DNA of 64,000 nt from Limnohabitans sp. 2KL-17 (GTDB lineage Bacteria > Pseudomonadota > Gammaproteobacteria > Burkholderiales > Burkholderiaceae_C). Below the pieces are notes generated by a model. That model was not told the DNA's origin and did not search any database. It worked only from the letters and a program-made list of their open reading frames with translations. The stretch spans positions 1-64,000 of the forward strand of contig NZ_NESK01000018.1 of the NCBI RefSeq assembly GCF_003063415.1, in the 5' to 3' direction. Below, in pieces: positions 8,845 to 17,934 of the stretch (position 1 is the first letter of the stretch; every line of letters starts with the position of its first letter). The translations under genes and the position numbers were made by a program.

Positions 8845-10095
8845 TTGAACTTTGAAACCCTCGGCCTGACCCCCGCGCTGTTACGCGCCGTGGGTGACAT
8901 GGGCTTGTACGCCCCCACCCCCATCCAGGCGGAGGCGATTCCTGCTGCCTTGAAATCTGCCGATGTGTGGGCGACCGCCCCCACCGGCTCGGGCAAAACG
9001 CTGGCCTTTGCACTGCCGTTGTTGCAGCAATTGCTGGCTGCGCCGCGTCAGACCAACTTTCGCCGCCCGGTGCGCACGCTGGTGCTGGTTCCCACGCGTG
9101 AGCTGGCGGTACAAGTGGGTAATGTATTAGCCAATCTGGCTTACCAATTGCCGCAGTCCCTCAAGGTGATCACTGTGTTTGGCGGCGTCTCGGTCAACCC
9201 GCAAATGATGGCGTTGCGTGGCGGTGCCGACATCGTGGTGGCCACGCCCGGCCGCTTGCTCGACTTGCTCGACCAGAACGCCGTGCGCCTGGTCGATGTG
9301 CAGCACTTGGTGCTGGACGAGGCCGACCGCCTGCTGGACCTGGGCTTTGCCGACGAGTTGCAGCGTGTGCTGGCGCTGTTGCCGCCCAAGCGCCAGACCT
9401 TGCTTTTTTCGGCCACTTTTGCCCCCGAGGTGGAAGCCCTGGCGGCCAAACTGCTGCACAACCTGATGCGCATCACCGTCGAGGCCTTTGAGGGCCACAA
9501 ACCCGACATCACCCAGCGCGCCATCGCCGTAGACGAGAAAAGCCGCACGGCCCTGTTGCGTCACTTGATCAAAGAGAACGGCTGGAAGCAGGTTTTGGTG
9601 TTCGTGGCCACGCGCTATGCGTGCGAGCATGTGGCGGACAAACTCTACAAAGCGGGCGTGTTCGCCACGCCCTTCCATGGCGAGATGAGCCAAGGCGCAC
9701 GCCAAGAAGTCTTGAGTGAGTTCAAAGCCGGTCGCTGGGACGTCGTGGTCACCACCGACTTGGCCTCACGCGGCATCGACATTGCCATGTTGCCCGTGGT
9801 CGTCAACTACGATCTGCCACGTTCGGCCACCGATTACACACACCGTATTGGACGAACTGGCCGTGCCGGTGCGCATGGCGATGCAGTGAGTTTCGTCACC
9901 GCCGCTGCATTGGCACACTGGCAGCTGATCCAAAAACGCGAAAGCCTGGAACTCGCTTTGGAGCAAATCCTGGGCTTTGAGCCAACCGAAACCCCGCCAC
10001 CCCCGTCGCCTGGCAACGGCGGCGTCAAGGGCTCAAGGCTCAGCAAGAAAGACAAGTTGCGGGCTTTGACTGCGGCACAAACCACGCCAAAGTGA
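8845..10095 (+). CDS. DEAD-box RNA helicase (RhlE-like)
   Basis: An ATP-dependent RNA helicase with all motifs: Q-motif (FETLGLTPALLRAV...PTPIQ), Walker A APTGSGKT, PTRELA, VATPGRLLDLL, DEAD box VLDEADRLLDLGF, SAT, and motif VI HRIGRTGRAG. The C-terminal tail is short and basic (SRLSKKDKLR). The start is uncertain. ATG codons at 8761 and 8776 lie inside purH and would add residues unlike helicase N-termini. I prefer the TTG at 8845, 23 bases after the purH stop, which puts the protein directly at the Q-motif (416 residues). RhlE-type helicases act in ribosome maturation and mRNA decay; the subfamily is inferred from overall layout only. Confidence 0.9.
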   Translation: MNFETLGLTPALLRAVGDMGLYAPTPIQAEAIPAALKSADVWATAPTGSGKTLAFALPLLQQLLAAPRQTNFRRPVRTLVLVPTRELAVQVGNVLANLAYQLPQSLKVITVFGGVSVNPQMMALRGGADIVVATPGRLLDLLDQNAVRLVDVQHLVLDEADRLLDLGFADELQRVLALLPPKRQTLLFSATFAPEVEALAAKLLHNLMRITVEAFEGHKPDITQRAIAVDEKSRTALLRHLIKENGWKQVLVFVATRYACEHVADKLYKAGVFATPFHGEMSQGARQEVLSEFKAGRWDVVVTTDLASRGIDIAMLPVVVNYDLPRSATDYTHRIGRTGRAGAHGDAVSFVTAAALAHWQLIQKRESLELALEQILGFEPTETPPPPSPGNGGVKGSRLSKKDKLRALTAAQTTPK

Positions 10096-10118
10096 AGGCT
10101 GCAGAGGGTGTTGAAATC

Positions 10119-10139
10119 ACGCCCGACGTGATCGGGCGT
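10119..10139. terminator. Hairpin between convergent genes
   Basis: A perfect 8-bp stem ACGCCCGA/TCGGGCGT with a CGTGA loop lies between the helicase gene (plus) and the DUF6172-like gene (minus). Flanking T/A tracts are poor, so termination strength is uncertain. Confidence 0.5.
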
Positions 10140-10184
10140 TCATTGCGGATTGCCAGAGTGGCCAACACCTCAGGCGGTTGAAAA

Positions 10185-10520
10185 TCAGTTGTGTTCGGGA
10201 TCTTCGAAGTGGTCTTCAGCACCACTTGGGTCTTGCGCCTTGAGCACGCGCACGCCGTGCTTGCTCATGATTTCCACATACACCGAGGGGGCGCTTGTCT
10301 TGGCCACAGCGTCCACGGCTTCCACGACGCCACTCACGCGCACCACTTCGGCGGTGTCTGCGCTCAGGCCCACTTTGCAATCAAAGTCCCAAAAGTCCAC
10401 GCCTTTGGGCAAGGCGCGGTTGCGTTCACGCTTGAAGTATTTGCGGATCTCATGCTTGACGGCTTCAAGCACACGGTCGTTGTGCTTGCCTTCGGCTTGC
10501 AGGAGGAAGTTCTTTTTCAT
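10185..10520 (-). CDS. DUF6172-like small conserved protein
   Basis: I place the start at the ATG at 10520 because an AAGGA ribosome site precedes it and the upstream extension is low-quality sequence. The 111-residue product begins MKKNFLLQAEGKHNDRVLEA and contains HEIRKYFKRERNR and GVDFWDFDCKVG, which match a small soluble family common in betaproteobacteria. It then reads AEVVRVSGVVEAVDAVA and ends in an acidic tail. No signal peptide or membrane segment is seen. The function is unknown. The family number is recalled from memory of this signature and should be treated as tentative. Confidence 0.7.
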   Translation of the reverse strand: MKKNFLLQAEGKHNDRVLEAVKHEIRKYFKRERNRALPKGVDFWDFDCKVGLSADTAEVVRVSGVVEAVDAVAKTSAPSVYVEIMSKHGVRVLKAQDPSGAEDHFEDPEHN

Positions 10521-10712
10521 GGGGGTCCTTGGGGATCGGGCAAGCGCCCGGTCCGGACGTGAATGCAGGTGCGCATTATCGCCGGTTTGGCCAATGCCTT
10601 TTGGGCCGCCGGGGTGAAATTTCCCCACTGGCGCAGGCTCGTTTGTCTTGCTGTTTTCTGCCAATCAAGCTGGAGGTGCTGGCCAATGACCGGCGGGTTT
10701 GCCGTAAGGGTT

Positions 10713-11195
10713 TCAGTCCTTGAAGCGAAACTTGAGCTGAAAACTGACGGCGCCATAAAGCCTGTCTTTGAGAGGAGGCACCAATGCCACGTTGAGTCCC
10801 CATTGCCCATTTTCGAGGCTCGCCGTCGGAATGAGCGCAGGAAACCAGCCACCGTTGAATGCTTTGGGGTAACCGTTGAAGGCCCCGCCCACGACCCCGA
10901 TTTTTACCGGGCCCAAGTGCCAGGGCTGGTAATAGGCGCCCACATAGCTGGAATGGGCGTTGTCGCTGTTGATGAAGCGCCCAGCGGTGGCGCTCCAGGC
11001 GTCATCCAGTTTGTATTCAAAGCCCAGCCCCGGGTTGGCATTGCGCAGGCCTTTGTGGGTGTCAAAGTGGGCCGAATAAAACCCGGCGTTGACCCACAAC
11101 CGGCTGGCATCCCACTCTGCACTGGCGGGCATGCTCAGGCAGGCCAGACTGGTGCAGACCAGGCGGTTCCAGATCTGAAAAGTCAGGCGTTTCAT
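10713..11195 (-). CDS. Small outer membrane beta-barrel protein, PagP-like
   Basis: This 160-residue protein has a signal peptide (basic start, hydrophobic core, cleavage near MPASA|EW). The mature part is built of alternating aromatic/hydrophobic strands: LWVNAGFYSAHF, NPGLGFEYKLDDAWSATAGRF, SSYVGAYYQPWHL, VKIGVVGGAFNGYP, YGAVSFQLKFRF. The strand pattern and the C-terminal aromatic residue fit an eight-stranded outer membrane barrel such as the lipid A palmitoyltransferase PagP, but I cannot place PagP's catalytic His/Asp/Ser with confidence. It begins 8 bases after the hemL stop on the same strand, so it may be co-transcribed with hemL. Function is inferred from topology only. Confidence 0.55.
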   Translation of the reverse strand: MKRLTFQIWNRLVCTSLACLSMPASAEWDASRLWVNAGFYSAHFDTHKGLRNANPGLGFEYKLDDAWSATAGRFINSDNAHSSYVGAYYQPWHLGPVKIGVVGGAFNGYPKAFNGGWFPALIPTASLENGQWGLNVALVPPLKDRLYGAVSFQLKFRFKD

Positions 11196-11203
11196 GCGTC
11201 AGG

Positions 11204-12499
11204 TCAGAGGGTTTTGAGCACGCCAGCCGCCACACGCACCGTCTCGGCGATGTCGGCTTCGGTGTGGGCGGCACTCACGAAACCGGCTTCGTACAAGGCG
11301 GGTGCGATGTAGACGCCGCCGTCCAGCAGGCCGTGAAACAGCTTGTTGAATTTGGGGCTGTCGCTGGTCATGACCTTGGCGTAGTTTTGCGGTAACTCGG
11401 GCAGCAAAAAGAAGCCGAACATGCCGCCTTGGCAATCGCCCACAAAGGGCACGCCCGCCGCAGCGGCAGCGCCAGTCAGGCCATCGACCAGGCTTTGGGT
11501 GCGGGCGCTCAGGGCATCCCAAAAACCGGGTTTGGCGATTTCGCGCAGGGTGGCCAAGCCGCAAGCCGTGGCGACCGGGTTGCCACTCAAGGTGCCTGCC
11601 TGGTAAACCGGGCCGGTGGGTGCCAACTGGGTCATGATGGCGCGGGGGCCACCAAAGGCGGCCAGTGGCATGCCGCCGCCGATGACCTTGCCCAGCACCG
11701 TCATGTCCGGCTTGAAGCCGGGAATCAAGCCTGCATAGACGCTTTGGGCGCTGCCCAAAGCGACACGGAAACCGGACATGACTTCGTCAAACACCAGCAA
11801 GGCGCCGTGTTGGCTGCACAGTTCGCGGCAGCGTTTCATGAAGGGCACGCTGGCCCGGACAAAGTTCATGTTGCCCGCGATCGGTTCGATCATGACGCAG
11901 GCCAGTTCCTTGCCGTGCAAGGCAAAGGTTTCTTCCAGTTGAGCGATGTTGTTGTACTCGAGTACCAGGGTGTCACGCACCACCTCGGGTGGCACGCCTG
12001 CGCTGGTGGGGTTGCCAAAGGTGGCCAGGCCAGATCCGGCCTTGACCAGCAGGGCATCGGCGTGGCCGTGGTAACAGCCTTCAAATTTGATGAACTTGCT
12101 ACGGCCTGTGGCACCGCGTGCCAGGCGCAGCGCACTCATGCCCGCTTCGGTGCCTGAGCTGACCAGGCGCACCATCTCCATGGAGGGCACATGCTTCAGA
12201 ATTTCTTCAGCCAGTTCGATTTCGCGCTCGGTTGGGGCGCCGAAAGAGAAGCCGTCCAGGGCGGCTTTTTGCACCGCTTCGAGCACGGCAGGATGGCCGT
12301 GTCCCAGGATCATTGGGCCCCAGGAGCCGATGTAGTCGATGTATTTCTGGCCGTTGGCGTCCCAGAAATAAGCGCCCTGTGCACGCTGTACAAAGCGGGG
12401 TGTGCCACCGACGGCGCGAAAAGCGCGAACGGGGGAATTCACACCACCAGGGATCACTTGGGCTGCGCGGTCAAAGAGGGTTTGGTTGCGGTCTGTCAT
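11204..12499 (-). CDS. hemL: Glutamate-1-semialdehyde 2,1-aminomutase
   Basis: This 431-residue PLP enzyme converts glutamate-1-semialdehyde to 5-aminolevulinate in the C5 pathway of tetrapyrrole synthesis. Family motifs are [75 protein letters not shown] and [14 protein letters not shown]. The PLP-binding Lys lies in [13 protein letters not shown] take the ATG at 12499; a TTG at 12520 would overlap thiD and adds no conserved residues. It follows thiD on the same strand. The hemL-thiD adjacency is common in Burkholderiales. Confidence 0.96.
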   Translation of the reverse strand: MTDRNQTLFDRAAQVIPGGVNSPVRAFRAVGGTPRFVQRAQGAYFWDANGQKYIDYIGSWGPMILGHGHPAVLEAVQKAALDGFSFGAPTEREIELAEEILKHVPSMEMVRLVSSGTEAGMSALRLARGATGRSKFIKFEGCYHGHADALLVKAGSGLATFGNPTSAGVPPEVVRDTLVLEYNNIAQLEETFALHGKELACVMIEPIAGNMNFVRASVPFMKRCRELCSQHGALLVFDEVMSGFRVALGSAQSVYAGLIPGFKPDMTVLGKVIGGGMPLAAFGGPRAIMTQLAPTGPVYQAGTLSGNPVATACGLATLREIAKPGFWDALSARTQSLVDGLTGAAAAAGVPFVGDCQGGMFGFFLLPELPQNYAKVMTSDSPKFNKLFHGLLDGGVYIAPALYEAGFVSAAHTEADIAETVRVAAGVLKTL

Positions 12500-12516
12500 G
12501 GGTGTTGTCTCGGGCT

Positions 12517-13461
12517 TCAATGCTTGGTTTCGTTGAAAGGCACTTCAAAGTAGTCAGCGCCGGGGTGCACTTCCGGGCCTGCATCAGCGTCGGTGTCTTC
12601 GTCGTCAGGCAGCGCCCAGAAAAGGCGGTCCGGAATGACCTGGCCCATGCCGGGACGAAAGCCTTCGTCCAGACAACGGTCCAGGTAATGGAGGGCTTCG
12701 TTGGCGGCTTCGGGCAGGTCCATCCCCGTGGCCAGCAAGGCGGCAAGCGCAGCGGTGAGGGTGTCTCCCGCGCCTGCAAATACGGCTTCTATGCGTTCAA
12801 ATTTTTCGTGGCTGAGCACGGTCTCTGGTGAGGCCAGCGCATTGTCAATGTGCTGATCGGGCAAAGGCAGGCCGGTCACCAGGGTGTAGGGCACACCCAG
12901 CTCAGCGGCGGCTTTGGCGATGTCGCGTGGGCCGGGGTTGCGCTCGCCCGTCCATTCAGGCAGCAACCAGCGGCGCAAGGTGCTGTGATGCCCCACCAGC
13001 ACGCTGGTTTGGGGCAACAGCAGTTCCCTGAAAGCGTCCAGATAAGCGTCGATCTTGTCGTCTTCCCACCAGGACAGGTTGGGCATGTAGGCCACCAGGG
13101 GTACGCCGTCGTAATCGTCGGCCAGCTCGGCAATGGTGGCCAGGCTTTCGGGACTTCCGACAAACCCGACCTTGATGACCTGGACGGGCACATCTTCGGC
13201 TACGGCCCGGGCTTGGTCATTCACCGCCTCTTCGTCGAGGGGGTAGAAGTCGGTGATGCCGCTGGTGTCCCGCACATAGGCGCCCGTGCAAACGGGCAAG
13301 CAATGAGCACCCACCGAGGCCATGGCGGTGGCATCACACGTCAATCCACCAGCACCGCTGGGGTCGTTGGCATTGAAGGAAAGCACGCAGGCCAGGCCCG
13401 CAAATTCTTCGGCCTCAAGGGCGTCGGTTTCAGTCAGGGATTCGGGGTGATGGTCGGTCAT
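12517..13461 (-). CDS. thiD: Hydroxymethylpyrimidine/phosphomethylpyrimidine kinase
   Basis: This 314-residue ribokinase-fold enzyme phosphorylates HMP and then HMP-P for thiamine synthesis. The N-terminal signature is [20 protein letters not shown] and the ATP/anion-hole motif is [18 protein letters not shown]. It is longer than the usual ~265 residues, with an acidic N-terminal leader ([11 protein letters not shown]) and an acidic C-terminal tail ([11 protein letters not shown]); such extensions recur in Burkholderiales homologues. The ATG at 13461 faces the divergent rubredoxin gene across 116 bases. No thiamine riboswitch is visible upstream. Confidence 0.9.
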   Translation of the reverse strand: MTDHHPESLTETDALEAEEFAGLACVLSFNANDPSGAGGLTCDATAMASVGAHCLPVCTGAYVRDTSGITDFYPLDEEAVNDQARAVAEDVPVQVIKVGFVGSPESLATIAELADDYDGVPLVAYMPNLSWWEDDKIDAYLDAFRELLLPQTSVLVGHHSTLRRWLLPEWTGERNPGPRDIAKAAAELGVPYTLVTGLPLPDQHIDNALASPETVLSHEKFERIEAVFAGAGDTLTAALAALLATGMDLPEAANEALHYLDRCLDEGFRPGMGQVIPDRLFWALPDDEDTDADAGPEVHPGADYFEVPFNETKH

Positions 13462-13577
13462 GGGATGCGAATTGCAGGGGGCTTCAGAAGGTCTTCAGCG
13501 GGGCGCAAAATCTGTCGAAGTTTTGCAGCACGATACAATCATTTCATTCTATTCGACTCTCTGATTGCGACAATGTG

Positions 13578-13748
13578 ATGGAACATAAAACCTGGATGTG
13601 CCTGATTTGCGGCTGGATTTACGACGAAGCCACAGGCGACCCCGAGCATGGCATTGCGCCCGGCACCAAGTGGGAAGACGTGCCCATGAACTGGACTTGC
13701 CCGGAGTGCGCAGCCCGCAAGGAAGACTTCGAGATGGTGGCGATCTGA
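13578..13748 (+). CDS. Rubredoxin
   Basis: This short gene encodes 56 residues. It begins with the ATG at 13578 and ends at the TGA at 13746-13748. The four iron ligands are C8 and C11 (MCLICGWIYDEATG) and C41 and C44 (WTCPECAARKEDF). The rubredoxin-typical GI.PGT.WEDVP..W segment lies between them. It is a one-electron Fe(SCys)4 carrier, often a partner of alkane hydroxylases, rubrerythrin or oxidative-stress reductases. None of those is adjacent; it lies between divergent thiD and convergent phrB, the usual placement in this order. It is followed directly by a strong terminator. Confidence 0.96.
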   Translation: MEHKTWMCLICGWIYDEATGDPEHGIAPGTKWEDVPMNWTCPECAARKEDFEMVAI

Positions 13749-13774
13749 TCCGGATGCACACCGGATGTCGCCCG

Positions 13775-13799
13775 AGCCGTCTTATTCAGACGGCTTTTT
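13775..13799. terminator. Intrinsic terminator after rubredoxin
   Basis: The stem GCCGTCT/AGACGGC has loop TATTC and is followed by TTTTT. It ends the rubredoxin transcript. The stop codon of the convergent phrB gene (TAA, 13782-13784) lies inside the hairpin. Confidence 0.9.
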
Positions 13800-15260
13800 C
13801 TTGACCACCGCATACCGGGCCAGGGTTTTGTCGCGGGCTTCTGCGTGGTCAACGATGGGTGCGGGATAGGTTTTGCCGATCACCACGGATGCTGCCTGCA
13901 ACTCTAGGGGTTTGGCCAACCAGGGGGCGTGCAGGCCTTTGTCGGACAGTCCCGCCAGCTCGGGGGCATAGCGGCGAATGAACTTGCCTTCGGGGTCAAA
14001 TCGTTCGCTTTGGCTGATGGGGTTAAAGATCCGGAAATAAGGCTGGGCGTCACAACCGCTGGAGCTGGCCCATTGCCACCCGCCATTGTTGGCCGACAGG
14101 TCAAAATCGTTCAGATGCTCGGCAAAGTAGCGCTCGCCCCAGCGCCAGTCAATGCCCAGGTCTTTCACCAAAAAGCTCGCCACAACCATCCGCAGACGAT
14201 TGTGCATGTATCCCGTCTGGTTGATCTGCCGCATGGCCGCATCCACCAAGGGGTAGCCCGTGCGGGCCTGGCACCATGCATCAAACAGTTTGTGGGCATG
14301 CGGGCCATGCTCCCAACGGATGGCGTCGTAATCGGGCTTGAAGCTTTGCCCTTGGCCCACATGCGCAAAATTGTGCAGCACCTGCACATAAAAGTCGCGC
14401 CAGATCAGCTCGGACAGCCAGACACTTGCGCCAGGGCTGCCTGCCAGCATGCGGGGGTAGGCTGCTCGTGCCAGTTCTCGGATAGAGACCGTACCAAAGC
14501 GCAAATGCACGCTCAAGTAGCTCGGGCCTTTGACCGCCGGGAAGTTGCGGGTTTCTTCGTACTGGTCAATTCGGGTCAAAAATTCTTGCAGCAGGGCCTG
14601 GCCACCCGATTCTCCGGTTGGAATTTTGAGGGTTTGGAGGTTGGTGGGCTCAAAACCAATGTCTTGCAGGCTCGGGACCGGGTGGGCCAAATCGTCAGGT
14701 CGGGGGGCCAGGCGTGAGGCCAGGTGGGCCACCGGGTGGGCCTGCAAGTCCTCAGGGGTGACTTTTTTCAGCCAGGCATTTTTGTAAGGCGTGAACACGC
14801 TGAAGGGCTTGGCCATTTGGGTCAGCACTTCGTTGCGCTCGAACACCACATGGTCCTTGAAGGTGTGCAACACGATGCCATGGTCGGCCAGATGTCCGCG
14901 CACCTGAATGTCACGCGCCAGCGCCAGTGGTTCGTCATCGTGGTTGGCAAATACCGCCTGGGCCTGGACGTGCTGAGCCAATTTGACGATCTTGTCTTTG
15001 GCCACGCCGTGGCGCACGATCAGGCCCCCCTGTGGGTGGCCTGCCAGTTCGCGCAATTGGGCATCCACTTCGACCAGGGATTCGCGAATGAACTCAACCC
15101 GGCGATCGGCTCGGGGCAGTTTGTCCAGAATGTCGGTGTCAAACACGAACGCCACATGCACCCGCTGGCAGTGTTTCAGGGCTTGGTGCAGGGCCGCATG
15201 GTCGCTCACGCGCAGATCGCGTCGGAGCCAGACCAGGCCACAAGAAAAAGGGGTTTCCAT
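13782..15260 (-). CDS. phrB: Deoxyribodipyrimidine photolyase, class I CPD type
   Basis: This 492-residue FAD enzyme splits cyclobutane pyrimidine dimers using blue light. The N-terminal Rossmann antenna domain begins LVWLRRDLRVSDHAALHQAL. The FAD domain has the full class I set: LIWRDFYVQVL, ARTGYPLVDAAMRQINQTGY, MHNRLRMVVASFLVKDLGI, DWRWGERYFAEHLNDFDLSA and the canonical ANNGGWQWASSSGCDAQPYF, so the N5-contacting Asn and the first Trp of the electron relay are present. The ATG at 15260 is preferred over a codon at 15287. It diverges from the yqgE operon. The other two photolyase-family genes (57-60 kb) are clearly different types. Confidence 0.95.
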   Translation of the reverse strand: METPFSCGLVWLRRDLRVSDHAALHQALKHCQRVHVAFVFDTDILDKLPRADRRVEFIRESLVEVDAQLRELAGHPQGGLIVRHGVAKDKIVKLAQHVQAQAVFANHDDEPLALARDIQVRGHLADHGIVLHTFKDHVVFERNEVLTQMAKPFSVFTPYKNAWLKKVTPEDLQAHPVAHLASRLAPRPDDLAHPVPSLQDIGFEPTNLQTLKIPTGESGGQALLQEFLTRIDQYEETRNFPAVKGPSYLSVHLRFGTVSIRELARAAYPRMLAGSPGASVWLSELIWRDFYVQVLHNFAHVGQGQSFKPDYDAIRWEHGPHAHKLFDAWCQARTGYPLVDAAMRQINQTGYMHNRLRMVVASFLVKDLGIDWRWGERYFAEHLNDFDLSANNGGWQWASSSGCDAQPYFRIFNPISQSERFDPEGKFIRRYAPELAGLSDKGLHAPWLAKPLELQAASVVIGKTYPAPIVDHAEARDKTLARYAVVKKKPSE

Positions 15261-15334
15261 CAAGGTTTGCCGGGTTGGATCAATCAATGCACTCTTGGAC
15301 TCGCCCGCAGGGACGGGGCCGCTAAAATCGGGGG

Positions 15335-15934
15335 ATGACAGATTGTGACTCCATTGACCTCAAGCATCATTTTCTGATTGCCATGCCCGGGTTGGAAGAT
15401 GAGACATTCGCTGGCAGCGTCATTTATATGTGTGAGCACGGACCTCGCGGCGCCATGGGCTTGATCATCAACAAACCGGCAGACATCAGCATGCGTCTGT
15501 TGTTTGACAAGGTGGATTTGCGCCTGCGCCGGGAAGATCTGGTGGAAAACCTGGTGGGCCAGGGTGGCCCGATACAAACCGAACGCGGCTTTGTCTTGCA
15601 CGATCCGCTGCGCATGGACAAGCCTGAACAGGATGGGGGCTCAATTTACGCTTCTACCCTCATTGTGCCGGGTGGGCTGGAAATGACCACCTCCCGCGAT
15701 GTGCTGGAAGCCCTGTCTTCCGGGGCGGGGCCGCGCCGGGTACTGGTTACTTTGGGGTACTCGTCCTGGGGTGAAGGGCAGCTTGAATCCGAATTGAGTG
15801 AAAACACCTGGCTCACGGTGCCGGCTTCTGTCGATGTGATTTTTGACGTGCCCATGGCCGAGCGCTATGAGCGTGCGCTGGATTTGTTGGGGCTCAAAAG
15901 CTGGATGCTTTCCCCAGATGCGGGGCACGCATGA
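15335..15934 (+). CDS. YqgE/AlgH family protein
   Basis: This 199-residue soluble protein has the family hallmarks LKHHFLIAMPGLEDETFAGSV, YMCEHGPRGAMGLIINKPA, GGPIQTERGFVLH and VLVTLGYSSWGEGQLE. The biochemical role is unknown; the name AlgH comes from an effect on alginate regulation in Pseudomonas. It is the first gene of a tightly packed operon, overlapping ruvX by 4 bases. A TAAAAT hexamer at about 15323-15328 could be its -10 element, giving a nearly leaderless message. The family is certain; the function is not. Confidence 0.92.
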   Translation: MTDCDSIDLKHHFLIAMPGLEDETFAGSVIYMCEHGPRGAMGLIINKPADISMRLLFDKVDLRLRREDLVENLVGQGGPIQTERGFVLHDPLRMDKPEQDGGSIYASTLIVPGGLEMTTSRDVLEALSSGAGPRRVLVTLGYSSWGEGQLESELSENTWLTVPASVDVIFDVPMAERYERALDLLGLKSWMLSPDAGHA

Positions 15935-16347
15935 GCGCAGGGCCTGTCGAGGTGGTGCCGGTATCGCAGCAAACCTTCCTGGCTTTTGACTACGGCCTCA
16001 AGCGAACAGGCGTGGCCATGGGCAATCGTTTGCTGAAATCCGCCACCCCGCAAGGGACGATTGCTGCCGAAGGCGATGCCCGGTTTGAGCTGATCGCCAA
16101 ACGCATCAAGGAGTGGCAGCCCGATGCGCTGGTGATCGGCGTGCCCACCCATCCCGACGGCGGCGAACACGAAAACACCCTGCGTGCCCGCAAGTTTGGC
16201 CGCCAGTTGCGAGGCCGCTTTGGTCTTGCCGTGTACGAGGTGGACGAGCGCTACACCACGACCGAAGCCCTTTCCAATGGCGCCAAAGACGCCGATGCGG
16301 CAGCAGCAGCGATCATTCTTGACCAATTTTTGAGGAGCCTGCCATGA
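15931..16347 (+). CDS. ruvX: Putative pre-16S rRNA nuclease / Holliday junction resolvase-like YqgF
   Basis: This 138-residue RNase H-fold nuclease has the conserved acidic triad visible in FLAFDYGLKRTGVAMGN, VDERYTTTEA and the C-terminal DADAAAAAIILDQF. YqgF trims the 5' end of 16S rRNA in E. coli and was earlier proposed as a Holliday junction resolvase. It overlaps the genes on both sides by 4 bases (ATGA), so translation is coupled with yqgE and pyrR. This matches the common yqgE-yqgF-pyrR order. Confidence 0.94.
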   Translation: MSAGPVEVVPVSQQTFLAFDYGLKRTGVAMGNRLLKSATPQGTIAAEGDARFELIAKRIKEWQPDALVIGVPTHPDGGEHENTLRARKFGRQLRGRFGLAVYEVDERYTTTEALSNGAKDADAAAAAIILDQFLRSLP

Positions 16348-16844
16348 GTGCTTTGGCGTTGGATGCAGAAGCCCTGTACAAGGAGCTTTTGCGTGGCGTG
16401 CGCAGTTTATGCAAAGCCGATACCCGTTTGGTGGGCATCACCTCCGGGGGGGCCTGGTTGGCTGAGCGACTGCATCGCGACCTCGGCCTGCCGGGTGAAT
16501 CAGGCCGTGTGTCTTCGGTCATGCACCGCGACGATTACGCCCAGCGCGGTCTGTCGGCAGGCGGTCAGACCCACTTGCCCTTTGAGGTCGATGGGGCTGA
16601 CATTGTGCTGCTGGACGATGTGCTCTACACCGGGCGAACCATCCGGGCAGTGATCAATGAGATTTTTGACTACGGCCGCCCCGCCCGCGTGCAGTTGGCT
16701 GTTCTGGTGGACCGGGGCGGGCGCCAGTTGCCGGTGGAGGCAGACTTTGCCGCTGCCCGAGTAGCCCTGCCTGAAACCCAATCGCTGGCGCTGGCCCGCG
16801 ATGCATCGGGTACTTTCAGTTTTGAAGTGGAGAACAAGGCCTGA
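16344..16844 (+). CDS. pyrR: PyrR-type uracil phosphoribosyltransferase / pyr regulator
   Basis: This 166-residue type I phosphoribosyltransferase has the PRPP-binding loop [16 protein letters not shown] and a PyrR-like [16 protein letters not shown] segment. In Bacillus, PyrR binds pyr mRNA to control attenuation. In proteobacteria, its homologues in pyr operons are of uncertain regulatory activity and may be mainly UPRTases. No clear attenuator hairpin with T-run is seen in the 16 bases before pyrB, so RNA-based control is unproven here. It is co-transcribed with pyrB. Confidence 0.92.
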   Translation: MSALALDAEALYKELLRGVRSLCKADTRLVGITSGGAWLAERLHRDLGLPGESGRVSSVMHRDDYAQRGLSAGGQTHLPFEVDGADIVLLDDVLYTGRTIRAVINEIFDYGRPARVQLAVLVDRGGRQLPVEADFAAARVALPETQSLALARDASGTFSFEVENKA

Positions 16845-16860
16845 ACCGGGCGAGGACACC

Positions 16861-17826
16861 ATGCTCTACAAACGCAACAACCCCCAACTCAACAAGAACG
16901 GTGAACTGATTCACCTGCTGTCCACGGAAGGCCTGTCCAAAGACATCCTCACGCACATCCTCGACACGGCGGCCAGCTTCGTCAGCGTGCAGGAGCGAGA
17001 GGTGAAAAAAGTCCCTCTTTTGCGCGGCAAGAGCGTCTTTAACCTGTTCTTTGAAAACAGCACCCGCACCCGCACCACCTTTGACATCGCTGCCACCCGC
17101 TTGTCGGCCGATGTGTACACCCTCGACATCGCTCGGTCTTCGGCCAGCAAAGGGGAGTCGCTGCTCGACACGATCGCCAACTTGTCGGCCATGGCGGCGG
17201 ATATTTTTGTGGTTCGTCACAGCGAGTCGGGCGCACCGTATTTGATCGCGCAACATGTAGCGCCCCATGTCCATGTCGTCAACGCCGGTGACGGACGCCA
17301 CGCACATCCCACCCAGGGGCTGCTGGACATGTACACCATCCGGCACTACAAAAAAGACTTTTCCAACCTCACGGTGGCCATTGTGGGCGACGTGCTTCAC
17401 TCCCGCGTGGCCCGCTCGGACATCCATGCGCTGACCACGCTGGGTTGTGCCGAAGTTCGCGTGGTCGGCCCCAAGACCTTGGTGCCTGCCGACATGGGAC
17501 AAATGGGCGTACGGGTCTTCAACAACCTGGAAGAAGGCATCAAGGGCTGTGATGTGGTGATCATGTTGCGTCTGCAAAATGAACGCATGACGGGCGCGCT
17601 GTTGCCATCCAGCCAGGAATACTTCAAGAGCTTTGGCCTGACGCCCGAAAAACTGCAGCTGGCCAAGCCCGATGCCATCGTGATGCACCCCGGCCCAATC
17701 AACCGGGGCGTGGAGATTGACTCTGCTGTTGTCGATGGGCAGCAAAGCGTGATCTTGCCGCAGGTGACTTTTGGCATCGCTGTGCGCATGGCGGTGATGA
17801 GCATCGTCGCAGGCAACGAGGCATAA
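16861..17826 (+). CDS. pyrB: Aspartate carbamoyltransferase catalytic subunit
   Basis: This 321-residue enzyme condenses carbamoyl phosphate and aspartate, the first committed pyrimidine step. The carbamoyl-phosphate loop is [19 protein letters not shown]. Other family blocks are [44 protein letters not shown] and [12 protein letters not shown]. Start: the ATG at 16861, 16 bases after pyrR. No pyrI regulatory subunit follows; instead there is a micro-ORF and then a dihydroorotase-like gene without metal ligands. That fits the Pseudomonas-type class A ATCase in which PyrB assembles with an inactive PyrC'. Confidence 0.96.
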   Translation: MLYKRNNPQLNKNGELIHLLSTEGLSKDILTHILDTAASFVSVQEREVKKVPLLRGKSVFNLFFENSTRTRTTFDIAATRLSADVYTLDIARSSASKGESLLDTIANLSAMAADIFVVRHSESGAPYLIAQHVAPHVHVVNAGDGRHAHPTQGLLDMYTIRHYKKDFSNLTVAIVGDVLHSRVARSDIHALTTLGCAEVRVVGPKTLVPADMGQMGVRVFNNLEEGIKGCDVVIMLRLQNERMTGALLPSSQEYFKSFGLTPEKLQLAKPDAIVMHPGPINRGVEIDSAVVDGQQSVILPQVTFGIAVRMAVMSIVAGNEA

Positions 17827-17835
17827 GGAAAAAAC

Positions 17836-17934
17836 ATGAACCCCCACGCCCCCCTCTTTGTTTATTCACTGCTCCGCAAAATGGCCCTGAGCGCCCTGAG
17901 CGCCCTGAGTCAGCCTGGTGGAGTGCAGCCATGA
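17836..17934 (+). CDS. 32-codon ORF coupling pyrB to pyrC'
   Basis: The ATG at 17836 is preceded at ideal spacing by AAGGAA (17825-17830). The frame ends at a TGA at 17932-17934 that overlaps the pyrC' start as ATGA. The product starts MNPHAPLFVYSLLRKM and contains three ALS repeats encoded by three nine-base units (17884-17910). I do not recognise it. It may be a real small protein, or a coupling ORF that carries ribosomes to pyrC'. Support is the ribosome site and the exact stop/start overlap only. Confidence 0.45.
   Translation: MNPHAPLFVYSLLRKMALSALSALSQPGGVQP

Noticed and set aside
16800-16861. RNA attenuator controlled by PyrR ahead of pyrB
   Set aside because: The pyrR-pyrB gap is 16 bases and shows no terminator/antiterminator pair.
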